NCBI GenBank assembly: GCA_026392415.1
Contig: JAPLCC010000056.1
Coordinates: 62,001 to 126,000, forward strand
Length of the DNA stretch: 64,000 bases
Source: Propionibacteriales bacterium
Lineage (GTDB): Bacteria; Actinomycetota; Actinomycetes; Propionibacteriales; Nocardioidaceae
Direction: 5' to 3'
Position numbers and translations under genes: made by a program. How positions within the stretch are numbered: the stretch's first letter is position 1; the number at the start of each line of letters is the position of its first letter. This document shows positions 47,071 through 54,761 of the stretch, piece after piece. The notes beneath the pieces are model-generated. The model saw only the letters and a list, made by a program, of their open reading frames with translations. It searched no databases and was not told where the DNA came from.

Positions 47071-48249
47071 ATGAACGCACCGACCGACACCGAGCACGGA
47101 CCCGGCCCCGCCGGCCAGGACCCCGGCCACCAGGGACCCCGAGTGACGCGCGACGAGGTCCGCGACCTGGGCCGCCTGCGCCGCAGCGCGACCGACCGCA
47201 AGGTCTCGGGCGTGGCCGGTGGCATCGCCCGCCACCTCGACATCGACCCCCTGCTGGTGCGCGTCGCGTTCGTGATCCTCACGTTCTTCGGCGGCGGCGG
47301 CCTCATCCTGTACGGCGTCGCGTGGCTCCTCGTGCCCGAGGAGCACACCGATGACGCGGTGATCCGCGTCGACGAGGGCGTTCGCACGGCCGCCCTGATC
47401 ATCGCCGGCGTCATCACCATCGCCTCGATGGTCGGCGACTCGTTCGGAGGCCCGGACTTCCCGTGGCCGCTCATGGTCATCGGCCTGGTCTTCCTCGTCA
47501 TCTTCGGCGGCAAGCAGGCCAGGAAGGACCGCTGGTCCGGTGGCCAACCCCCGCCCGGACCCGTCTCGGGCGAGGTGGCGGTCGCGCCGTCGTACCCGGG
47601 CTACCGTCCGGGTCCGCCCCCGCAGCCCCACGTGGTCGACCCCCGGCGTCGCGGGCCGCTCCTCTTCCCGTTCACCCTCGCACTGGCCGCCTTCGGTGTC
47701 GGAGTCGTCGCCACCCTGCACCTCGCCGGCCTCGACGTCGCGCCGTCGGCCTACCCCGCCACCGTGCTGGGTGTGGTCGGCCTGATGCTCGTCGTCGGCG
47801 CCTTCTACGGCCGGGCAGGTGGACTGATCCTGATCGGACTGCTGGCCGCCGGTACGACCGCGGTGACGTCCGTTGTCGACGACGTCGAGATGGGAGAGCT
47901 CACCCCGACCCCGACCTCGGCGGCCGACCTCGACAGCGACTACGACCTGGGCATCGGCGAGATCGTGGTCGACCTGACCGAGCTCGACCCAGCCGACTTC
48001 AAGGAGCTCGGAGGCAGGACCCTCAAGCTCGACGTCAGCATCGGTCACATCGAGGTGATCGTGCCCGAGGAAGGCCTGCGGATCGAGGCCGACGCCAGCA
48101 TCGGGGCCGGCGAGGCGAACCTCTTCGGAGAGAAGTCGGACAACGACGAGACCTCCAGCCATGGCGACCCCGATGACCCCACCCTCACGATCGATGCCGC
48201 CGTGATCCTCGGCCAGATCGACATCCGCACCGTGAAGGAAGCAGCATGA
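47071..48249 (+). CDS. PspC-domain membrane protein with C-terminal cell-wall/LiaF-like domain
   Basis: The 392-aa protein begins with a Pro/Gly-rich head and a PspC domain (LRRSATDRKVSGVAGGIARHLDID...VRVAFVILTF). Four or so further helices lie between about residues 110 and 270. The C-terminal soluble region (about 300-392) has LDVSIGHIEVIVPEEG and DAAVILGQIDIRTV, like the beta-helical LiaF/DUF2154-type tails that respond to envelope stress. ATG 47071 follows TTGGAGCC. It overlaps the next gene. Divergence from the PspC-kinase operon suggests a joint function. Confidence 0.85.
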   Translation: MNAPTDTEHGPGPAGQDPGHQGPRVTRDEVRDLGRLRRSATDRKVSGVAGGIARHLDIDPLLVRVAFVILTFFGGGGLILYGVAWLLVPEEHTDDAVIRVDEGVRTAALIIAGVITIASMVGDSFGGPDFPWPLMVIGLVFLVIFGGKQARKDRWSGGQPPPGPVSGEVAVAPSYPGYRPGPPPQPHVVDPRRRGPLLFPFTLALAAFGVGVVATLHLAGLDVAPSAYPATVLGVVGLMLVVGAFYGRAGGLILIGLLAAGTTAVTSVVDDVEMGELTPTPTSAADLDSDYDLGIGEIVVDLTELDPADFKELGGRTLKLDVSIGHIEVIVPEEGLRIEADASIGAGEANLFGEKSDNDETSSHGDPDDPTLTIDAAVILGQIDIRTVKEAA

Positions 48250-48530
48250 GCACCGACGACGCCATCGACCCGATGGAGCGCCCCCTCGAGGAGCGCAAGC
48301 CCGAGGCCCGGCCCAGTGGTTGGCACCAGGTCAACGTCGGGCACCTGGTGATGGGGGTGGCCTTCGTGGGCCTCGTGACGGTGTGGGCGCTGGTCACCAG
48401 CGACACCGTCCAGCTCGACAACGCACGGTGGATCCTGCCGCTGCCGTGGCTGGTGGCCGGAGCGCTCGGCCTGGTCGCCACGGTCCTGCGTGGAAGCCGC
48501 CACCCTCACTCGGTCAAGATGTTGGGGTGA
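48246..48530 (+). CDS. Small two-helix membrane protein
   Basis: This 94-aa protein has an acidic N-terminal tail and two membrane helices (about 33-51 and 63-81) ending in a basic RGSRHPHSVK. Its ATG overlaps the PspC gene stop and its own stop overlaps the next start, so three genes are coupled. No family is recognised. Confidence 0.7.
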   Translation: MSTDDAIDPMERPLEERKPEARPSGWHQVNVGHLVMGVAFVGLVTVWALVTSDTVQLDNARWILPLPWLVAGALGLVATVLRGSRHPHSVKMLG

Positions 48531-49078
48531 ATCCACAACTCCCCCGACTCCCGGGACTGAACTCCCTGCCTGCACGCGAGCACCCCGAGCTGCTGAGCCC
48601 CTCCGTCCACGCCGCCCTCGCCAGCTGGCCGGGCGGCGCTGGGGTTGCCGTGGTCGAGATCGATCCGGACCTCGCCGACACGGCCGCCCTGTGCGCGGCG
48701 TACGACCTCTCCCTGGAGGCGAGCGCCAACTGCGTGGTCGTCGCGGGGCGGCGCGAGGGCGAGGAACGCGTGGCTGCGTGCGTGGTCCGTGCCGACACGA
48801 GGGCCGACGTCAATCACACCGTCAAACGGTTGCTCGACGTACGCAAGCTCTCGTTCATGTCGATGGAGCGCGCGGTCGAGGAGTCGTCGATGGAGTACGG
48901 CGGAATCACGCCGATCGGTCTCCCCGACGGCTGGCGCATCCTCGTCGACTCCCGCGTCCTCGACATCGAGGTCGCCGTGATCGGCTCAGGCGTCCGGCGC
49001 TCCAAGCTGCTGCTCGCCGGTGCCCTGCTGGCCGACGTCCCGGGCGTCGAGGTGATCGACGGACTGGCGGGCATGTAA
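48527..49078 (+). CDS. YbaK/ProX-like aminoacyl-tRNA deacylase domain protein
   Basis: This 183-aa protein is like YbaK/EbsC editing domains, which remove mischarged amino acids from tRNA: VHAALASWPGG, NCVVVAGRREGEERVAACVV, RLLDVRKLSF and YGGITPIGLPDGWRILVD are the expected conserved patches, with the Lys of the RKLSF region in place. Specificity (Cys, Ala or other) cannot be read. GTG 48527 overlaps the stop before it. The stop codon itself lies at the left arm of the 49074 inverted repeat. Confidence 0.82.
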   Translation: MNPQLPRLPGLNSLPAREHPELLSPSVHAALASWPGGAGVAVVEIDPDLADTAALCAAYDLSLEASANCVVVAGRREGEERVAACVVRADTRADVNHTVKRLLDVRKLSFMSMERAVEESSMEYGGITPIGLPDGWRILVDSRVLDIEVAVIGSGVRRSKLLLAGALLADVPGVEVIDGLAGM

Positions 49079-49173
49079 CTCGGTGTTCGTGCATCCACCA
49101 CGGTGAAACGGCAACTGCCACGGGGTCGTGACCGGTCACAACCCCCAGCAAGATGCCCGAACACCGAGTTACA
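49074..49173. repeat. 100-bp element with 16-bp perfect terminal inverted repeats
   Basis: TGTAACTCGGTGTTCG (49074-49089) is exactly complementary to 49158-49173; with one mismatch the arms extend to 22 bp. The 56-base interior holds GGCAACTGCC and other small dyads but no ORF. The left arm overlaps the YbaK stop. The shape suggests a miniature mobile palindrome or a large terminator shared with the convergent npdG-like gene. Confidence 0.75.
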
Positions 49174-49185
49174 AGCAGCAGCAGG

Positions 49186-49890
49186 TCAGTGCGCGTCGAG
49201 CCCGGTGACGCGGATGCCGCTGTGCGCCTTGTACTTGCGGTTGATCGAGATCAGCACGGCGGTGAAGGGCTCGAGGACGCGGGCGAGGCGGAGCTTGCCG
49301 CCGTCGATGCCGTCGCGGCCGGTGACCGCAGCGGCGAGGTCGATCGCGACCTGCTTGCCCTCGACCGAGTCGCCGACCACGATGACGTCCTCGTCGAGGA
49401 ACTCCTCATCGCTCCAGAGCCCGACGGCGGAGACGTTGTGGAACGCACCGACCACCACGGCCTCGGGAGCGAGCTCCTGGGCCGACTCGGCCGCCGATCC
49501 CTCGCCGCCGTTGACGACCAGGCCGTGCGCGCCGCGCTTGTCGAAGGCGAGCGGGTTGACGCACGAGATGACGGTCTTGCCCGCGAGGTCCAGGGAGGCG
49601 ACGAGCTCGTCGTGGCCGTCGTACGGAACGGCCAGCAGGACGACGTCGGCGGCAGCGATGGCATCGGCGTTGGTCGCGCCGCGAGCGGCACCCGCACCGG
49701 CCACGCCCTCGAGGCGCGCCGTGACCTCCTCGGCAACGACCTCGGCCTTCTCGGCGGCCCGGGAGCCGAGGACGATGTCGTGGCCGTGGCGGGCGAAGCG
49801 GTAGCCAAGACCCTTGCCCTGGGGGCCGGTGCCGCCGATGACGGCGACGGTGTAGCGGGGGGTCTCGCGGGGCTCGTTCTCAGAAGTCAC
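49186..49890 (-). CDS. F420-dependent NADP reductase (NpdG-like)
   Basis: The 234-aa enzyme should transfer hydride between coenzyme F420 and NADP. VAVIGGTGPQGKGLGYRFA is the Rossmann motif, LGSRAAEKA contains the Ser/Arg that recognise the NADP phosphate, and VLLAVPYDGH and VISCVNPLAFDKRG are family patches. The C-terminal FTAVLISINRKYKAHSG is typical for the dimer domain. GTG 49890 is used; a longer frame continues upstream. It is divergent from an F420-type oxidoreductase, so both probably share the redox cofactor. Confidence 0.9.
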   Translation of the reverse strand: MTSENEPRETPRYTVAVIGGTGPQGKGLGYRFARHGHDIVLGSRAAEKAEVVAEEVTARLEGVAGAGAARGATNADAIAAADVVLLAVPYDGHDELVASLDLAGKTVISCVNPLAFDKRGAHGLVVNGGEGSAAESAQELAPEAVVVGAFHNVSAVGLWSDEEFLDEDVIVVGDSVEGKQVAIDLAAAVTGRDGIDGGKLRLARVLEPFTAVLISINRKYKAHSGIRVTGLDAH

Positions 49891-49958
49891 AGGTCCACCT
49901 AACACGAAAGGGAAGTCGTCAGCCGCGGACGTGTCTCGGCCAGGGAGACCTTGCGACC

Positions 49959-49977
49959 GTGACAGTAATACTGTCAC
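49959..49977. promoter_or_regulatory. 9-1-9 palindrome before the F420 oxidoreductase
   Basis: GTGACAGTAATACTGTCAC is perfectly symmetric around one central A, and ends 9 bases before the ATG at 49987. Perfect 9-bp arms with one-base spacing are characteristic of a TetR/GntR-type operator. No regulator gene is adjacent in the window, so the binding protein is unknown. Confidence 0.6.
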
Positions 49978-49986
49978 AGTGAAGCC

Positions 49987-51024
49987 ATGAAGCTTTCGAT
50001 GCCCCTCATCTACGCCGGCAACCCCCGTGAGTCCGCCGACCAGGTCGTCGCCCTCGAGAAGGCCGGTCTGGACATGATCTGGGTGGCCGAGCCCTATGGA
50101 TTCGACGCCCCCACCCTGCTGGGCTACCTCGCCGCCAAGACCGAGACGGTCGAGATCGCGGCCGGCATCCTCAACGTCTACTCCCGCACCCCCGGCGCAC
50201 TGCTCCAGACGGCCGCTGGCCTGGACAACGTCTCCGGCGGTCGCGCGGTGCTCGGCCTCGGAGCGTCCGGCCCACAGGTCATCGAAGGATTCCACGGCAT
50301 CGCCTACGACCGCCCGCTGACCCGCACCCGCGAGGTCATCGAGGTGCTCCGGATGGGTCTGCGCGGCGAGCGCCTCGACTACCAGGGCAAGACCCTCCAG
50401 GTCCCCCTGCCCGAAGGCCAGGGCCTCGGCCTCGGCAAGCCGTTGAAGCTGCTCAACAAGCCCGAGCGCGCCGACCTCCCGATCTGGGTGGCTGCGCTCG
50501 GCGACAAGAACGTCGCCATGACGGCGGAGGTGGCCGACGGCTGGCTGCCCTTCCTCTACTACCCCGAGAAGGCCCAGCAGGTGTGGGGCGAGGCCCTGGC
50601 CCGCGGTACGGCGAAGCGTTCGGCCGACCTCAAGCCGCTGGAGATCTGCGCCGGCGGACTGGTCGCGATCGGCGAGGGCCCCGAGACCAAGGCGTTCCTC
50701 GACTTCATGCGACCGATGTACGCCCTGTACGTCGGCGGCATGGGCGCGCGCGACAAGAACTTCTACAACCAGCTCGCCTGCGAGTACGGCTTCGAGAAGG
50801 AGGCCAAGGAGATCCAGGACCTCTACCTCTCGGGCAAGAAGAAGGAAGCCGAAGCACTGGTTCCGCTCGAGTGGCTCGAGGCCGGCAACCTGGTCGGCCC
50901 GGCGTCGTACGTCAAGGAACGGATCGCGGCTTTCAAGGAGTCCGGCGTGACCAACCTGTCCGTGTCCCCCGCATCCGAGGACCCGGCCGCGACCATCGCG
51001 CAGATCAAGGAGTGGGCTGCCTGA
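49987..51024 (+). CDS. LLM-class F420-dependent oxidoreductase
   Basis: This 345-aa protein has the luciferase-like TIM barrel: MKLSMPLIYAGNPRESAD, MIWVAEPYGFDAPTLLGYLA, GTGASGPQVIEGFHG-like loop, and LPIWVAALGDKNVAMTAEVADGWLPF. Such proteins use reduced F420 rather than FMN when they have this type of phosphate-binding loop, and resemble Rv3520c-like family members of unknown substrate. It is transcribed from a promoter near a sharp palindrome and ends at a strong hairpin. Confidence 0.88.
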   Translation: MKLSMPLIYAGNPRESADQVVALEKAGLDMIWVAEPYGFDAPTLLGYLAAKTETVEIAAGILNVYSRTPGALLQTAAGLDNVSGGRAVLGLGASGPQVIEGFHGIAYDRPLTRTREVIEVLRMGLRGERLDYQGKTLQVPLPEGQGLGLGKPLKLLNKPERADLPIWVAALGDKNVAMTAEVADGWLPFLYYPEKAQQVWGEALARGTAKRSADLKPLEICAGGLVAIGEGPETKAFLDFMRPMYALYVGGMGARDKNFYNQLACEYGFEKEAKEIQDLYLSGKKKEAEALVPLEWLEAGNLVGPASYVKERIAAFKESGVTNLSVSPASEDPAATIAQIKEWAA

Positions 51025-51047
51025 TCTGCAGTTTCCACAGCACCGAA

Positions 51048-51076
51048 CGGCCCTCGAATGTCACATTCGGGGGCCG
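51048..51076 (+). terminator. Terminator of the F420 oxidoreductase gene
   Basis: CGGCCCTCGAATG (51048-51060) pairs with CATTCGGGGGCCG (51064-51076) with one G-T pair and a three-base loop TCA. It starts 23 bases after the stop. Confidence 0.8.
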
Positions 51077-51202
51077 ATCGGTGTCTGATGCACGACGGGA
51101 CGGCAAAAAGTTCCCGTCCGTCGATGATTCCGGGGCGATCTCAGGGTCAGATCCGGAGAAATCCCGATGCCGTTGTCGGTCCTCACTGGAAGAGTTCCCC
51201 TC

Positions 51203-53374
51203 ATGCACCGTCAGATCGCCGGAAAGCTCACCGGCCCCGTCACCAAGTGGATCGTTGCCGCGGCCGTCATCTTCGCCGCTTTCGCCCTGATGCCCTTGAA
51301 CGCCAAGCTCGTCGACGTCCAGAACAACGAGGCCTCGTCGTGGCTTCCCGAGTCGGCCGAGTCGACCAAGGTCCTGGAGGAACTCTCGAGCTCCAGCACC
51401 CAGGACCCCAACGACATCCCCACACTCGTCACCTACTACCGAGCCGGTGGCCTGACGCCTGCCGACCTCACCGCCATGGACGAGCAGGCCGCGAAGATCG
51501 CCGCCGACGTCGACGGCATCACCGACTCCACCGACGACGGCAAACCCGACGTCCTGTCGCCCAACGTCGCCGAACAACTGCAGCTACCCCAGAAGCTCCA
51601 GTCCGACGACGACGAGGTGGCCTACGTCTATCTCGTCCTCAACTTCGGCGACGAGGGCTGGAACGCCATCCCCGACGCCGCCGACGAGATCCGGGACATC
51701 GCGAAGATCGACGGCGTGACGGTCCACCTGGCCGGTTACGGCGGCCAGGCGGCCGACGCCGCCGAGTCCTTCGAGGGCATCGACACCAACCTGATCTTCG
51801 CGACCCTCGGCGTCGTGATCCTCATCCTGCTCTTCACCTACCGGAGCCCGATCCTGTGGATCCTTCCGGTGCTCTGCGCCGCGATGGCGAACTTCATCGC
51901 CACTGGAATCGTCTACCTCCTCGCCCGCTACGCCGACCTCACGGTCAACGGACAGAGCCAGGCCATCTTGAGCATCCTGGTCATCGGGGCCGGCACGGAC
52001 TACGCCCTGCTCCTGGTGGCTCGCTACCGCGAGGAGCTGCGGCGCCACGAGGACCGCCACGAAGCCATGGCGTTCGCCCTGCACCGCGCGGCTCCGGCCA
52101 TCGTGGCGAGCGCGGCGACCGTCTGCGTCGGTATGCTCTGCCTGGTCTTCGCCGACCTCAACTCCACCGCGGGCCTCGGCCCGGTGATCGCTGTCGGCAT
52201 CGCCGCCACCTTCTTGGTGATGGTCACCCTGCTACCGGCGCTGCTGGTCATCTGCGGTCGCTGGGTGTTCTGGCCGGTGCGCCCCAGCTTCGGATCGGCC
52301 GAGCCCACCAGCTCGGGCCTGTGGTCGCGCGTCGGCAAGGCCATCACTCCCCGCCCGCGCGCCGTCTGGGTGGTCACCACCGGCCTGCTGCTCGTCGCCT
52401 GCCTGGGCCTGTTCCGCCTCGACACCGGCGGCCTGTCCACCGAGGAGACCTACACGAAGGAGTTCGACTCCATCAAGGGCCAGAAGCTGCTCGAGGACCA
52501 CGACCTGCAGGACCAGTCCAACACCATCCAGGTGGTGGCCGACACCGACCAGATCGATGCGGTGTCGCAGGCCCTCGACGGGATCGAGAACCTCGGCGTG
52601 CCCGGCGCAGCGGTTCCCCTCAGCGACGGCCGGTCCTACTTCGAGGCGACCATCGACGCCGACATCTCCTCGCAGAAGGCGTTCGACGTCGTCGAGGCGA
52701 GTCGCGACGCGGTCCACGAGGTTGACGGCGCCGATGCGCTCGTCGGAGGCGGGGCGGCGTTCTACCTCGACACCAAGATCGCCTCCAACCGCGACAACCT
52801 CGTCATCATCCCGTTGGTCCTGCTCGTCGTGTTCGTGATCCTGCTCCTGCTCCTGCGGGCCGTGGTCGCGCCGTTGATCCTGATCGCCACCGTCGTGCTC
52901 TCGTTCGGCGCCGCGCTCGGCATCTCGGCGCTGCTCTTCGAGTACGTCTTCGGGTTCGCCGGATCCGATCCGGGATTCCCGCTGTTCGCGTTCGTGTTCC
53001 TGGTGGCCCTGGGCATCGACTACAACATCTTCTTGATGACCCGGGTCCGCGAGGAGACGGTGAACCACGGGACCCGTCAGGGCTCGCTGATCGCCCTGTC
53101 CTCCACGGGCGTCGTGATCACCTCGGCCGGACTGGTGCTCGCCGCGACCTTCCTCGTGCTGGGTTCGCTACCACTGGTGTTCCTCGCCGAGCTCGGCGTG
53201 GCCGTCGCGCTGGGCGTCCTGCTCGACACGATGATCGTGCGGTCGGTCCTGGTCACCGCGCTCAACCTCGATCTGGGCGGCAAGATCTGGTGGCCGAGCA
53301 AGCTCGACCAGGGCGACGCACCCGTCGCGGAGCCGCCGGCCGGCGAGAGCGAGATGGTGACCGCAGGTCGCTGA
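51203..53374 (+). CDS. MMPL/RND-family transporter
   Basis: The 723-aa protein has two repeats of one helix, a large extracytoplasmic loop and five helices, the MmpL/YdfJ layout. The ion-relay sites are GAGTDYALLLVARYREEL and LGIDYNIFLMTRVREE. Length and lack of extra domains resemble the shorter actinobacterial MMPL proteins for lipids or drugs. ATG 51203 is chosen; ATG 51167 with GGAG upstream is also possible and would add twelve residues. Substrate unknown. Confidence 0.9.
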   Translation: MHRQIAGKLTGPVTKWIVAAAVIFAAFALMPLNAKLVDVQNNEASSWLPESAESTKVLEELSSSSTQDPNDIPTLVTYYRAGGLTPADLTAMDEQAAKIAADVDGITDSTDDGKPDVLSPNVAEQLQLPQKLQSDDDEVAYVYLVLNFGDEGWNAIPDAADEIRDIAKIDGVTVHLAGYGGQAADAAESFEGIDTNLIFATLGVVILILLFTYRSPILWILPVLCAAMANFIATGIVYLLARYADLTVNGQSQAILSILVIGAGTDYALLLVARYREELRRHEDRHEAMAFALHRAAPAIVASAATVCVGMLCLVFADLNSTAGLGPVIAVGIAATFLVMVTLLPALLVICGRWVFWPVRPSFGSAEPTSSGLWSRVGKAITPRPRAVWVVTTGLLLVACLGLFRLDTGGLSTEETYTKEFDSIKGQKLLEDHDLQDQSNTIQVVADTDQIDAVSQALDGIENLGVPGAAVPLSDGRSYFEATIDADISSQKAFDVVEASRDAVHEVDGADALVGGGAAFYLDTKIASNRDNLVIIPLVLLVVFVILLLLLRAVVAPLILIATVVLSFGAALGISALLFEYVFGFAGSDPGFPLFAFVFLVALGIDYNIFLMTRVREETVNHGTRQGSLIALSSTGVVITSAGLVLAATFLVLGSLPLVFLAELGVAVALGVLLDTMIVRSVLVTALNLDLGGKIWWPSKLDQGDAPVAEPPAGESEMVTAGR

Positions 53375-53377
53375 CCA

Positions 53378-53396
53378 TCGCTCCTTGCGGGAGCGA
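53378..53396 (+). terminator. Weak hairpin after MMPL gene
   Basis: TCGCTCC and GGAGCGA (7-bp stem, 5-base loop) follow the stop by 3 bases. It is short for a terminator, but no other candidate lies in the gap. Confidence 0.5.
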
Positions 53397-53410
53397 ACAT
53401 CTCCTACGAT

Positions 53411-53444
53411 GCTTCCGTGGGCCGAATGGGCGGCCCACGGAAGC
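53411..53444 (+). promoter_or_regulatory. 5' leader hairpin of the Cys-rich membrane protein gene
   Basis: GCTTCCGTGGGCC (53411-53423) pairs perfectly with 53432-53444 around an 8-base loop. It begins just after a TACGAT hexamer (53404-53409) and ends 14 bases before the GTG at 53459; GGGGAG lies directly after the stem. The hairpin could stabilise the mRNA or influence translation; control is not demonstrated. Confidence 0.45.
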
Positions 53445-53458
53445 ATGGGGAGTACGAC

Positions 53459-54694
53459 GTGAGTGGTAGCGGAACACCGGGCTGGCCCGGACCACAGGGA
53501 CCGCCCCCGTCGGGCCCGCCGCCGTACGGGCAGCCCGCCTACGCCCCGACCCAGTTCGGACAGCCGCCGTACGGTCCGCCGCCGGGTGGTTTCGGCGGCC
53601 CGCCGCAGTACGGCGGTCCCCCGCGCAAGCGCCGCTGGCCGCTGTTCCTCGGCCTCGGCCTCTCTCTGCTCCTGGTGATCGGCGTCGCCGTCACCGGTTG
53701 GCTCTACTTCTCCGGCCGGTTCGGCATCGGGCCGCTCAGCGCCGCGGACAAGGACGCCGTCGCAGCCATCACCGACGGGGTCGATGCACCCGCGTGGGCC
53801 GATGAGGACCAGGTCGAGTGCGCCGTCGACGACCTGATCCACGAGTCGCGTTCGGGCGAGCTCGAGAAGCGTGGCCTGATCGAGCGCGACGGAGACGACT
53901 GGACCTACACCGGAGAGTGGGAGGTCGCCGACGCCACGGCGTACTTCGACAAGCTCCTGGACTGCTCCGACGACTGGGCCGACCAGGTCGGCGAGACCTG
54001 GCAGCTCGAGGACACCGACTGTCTCGAGGACATCGGCACCAGCACCATCGGCGCCTACTTCGCACGCGACCTGCTCACGCTGTCGGACAAGGACCGCGAC
54101 GACAGCGCGGAGAAGGGACACGCGAAGGCCGTCGAGGAGCTCGACGCCTGCTACGCCGAGGCGCCCGCCGTTCCGAAGGGCACCGCGAAGCCGGCCTACC
54201 GCTCGGTCACGTTCACCTTCGAGGTGCCCAGCGCGGCGAACGGCGAGGTCGTGATCAACACCGGTGGAGCCGGCAGCTGGACGCCTCTGAGCGGCTCGTC
54301 GGCCTCGGTCGACACCGAGGAGGGCGGTCAGCGCGGCTGCGTGGAGGCCCAGGTGGTCGTGACCTACCCCTGGGGCACGACGTCGGAGTCCCAAGCGGAG
54401 TCCTGCGGCACGTCCAAGCCGAAACGGATCTGGTGGAAGAAGGCGAAGTGCACCTCCGCGCCGGGGTGCTATGCATGGCAGCTCCACTACGAGGGTTTCA
54501 AGGACTACACCTCCATCACCGCGCGCTACACCAGCAACGGTGGCAACTGCATGGCCGTGAGTGGCGGGTGTGCCGACACGATCATCACGCAGGGCGGTGG
54601 TCGCGGCCGACTGGTCACCTGGAGCTTCCCTGCTTCCTACGACGGAGCCTTCGTCGCCCGCATCGGGAAGCTGAGCGCCCGGATCAAGAACTGA
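53459..54694 (+). CDS. Cys-rich secreted/membrane protein with Pro/Gly/Tyr-rich N-terminus
   Basis: The 411-aa protein starts with about 55 residues rich in Pro, Gly, Gln and Tyr, a basic stretch RKRR, and one membrane helix (about 61-83). The outside part contains many cysteines, including pairs in ECAVDDL, DCSDDW, DTDCLEDI, RGCVEAQ, and a final lobe CTSAPGCYAW...NCMAVSGGCADT, likely disulfides. Two subdomains can be guessed: helical to about residue 225, beta-rich after. GTG 53459 has GGGGAG 7 bases before it. No function is recognised. Confidence 0.78.
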   Translation: MSGSGTPGWPGPQGPPPSGPPPYGQPAYAPTQFGQPPYGPPPGGFGGPPQYGGPPRKRRWPLFLGLGLSLLLVIGVAVTGWLYFSGRFGIGPLSAADKDAVAAITDGVDAPAWADEDQVECAVDDLIHESRSGELEKRGLIERDGDDWTYTGEWEVADATAYFDKLLDCSDDWADQVGETWQLEDTDCLEDIGTSTIGAYFARDLLTLSDKDRDDSAEKGHAKAVEELDACYAEAPAVPKGTAKPAYRSVTFTFEVPSAANGEVVINTGGAGSWTPLSGSSASVDTEEGGQRGCVEAQVVVTYPWGTTSESQAESCGTSKPKRIWWKKAKCTSAPGCYAWQLHYEGFKDYTSITARYTSNGGNCMAVSGGCADTIITQGGGRGRLVTWSFPASYDGAFVARIGKLSARIKN

Positions 54695-54714
54695 CGCCGC
54701 AAACCACCCATCGG

Positions 54715-54728
54715 TAGAACCTGTTCTA
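54715..54728. promoter_or_regulatory. KstR-type operator before fbiC
   Basis: TAGAACCTGTTCTA fits the TetR-regulator KstR consensus TNNAACNNGTTNNA at all specified positions, with perfect 6-2-6 symmetry. It overlaps the position of the -35 (TTCTAG, 54724-54729) of a possible promoter with -10 TATCCT (54747-54752). KstR governs cholesterol degradation in mycobacteria and relatives. The regulator is not in this window. Confidence 0.6.
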
Positions 54729-54761
54729 GTTCTGGTCGTGACCCGGTATCCTTTGTCCGTC

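Noticed and set aside
45589..48162. 857-aa minus frame extending the kinase upstream
   Set aside because: The upstream 410 residues are Asp/Arg/Gly-rich shadow of the divergent PspC gene; ATG 46926 gives the standard PspC kinase N-terminus.
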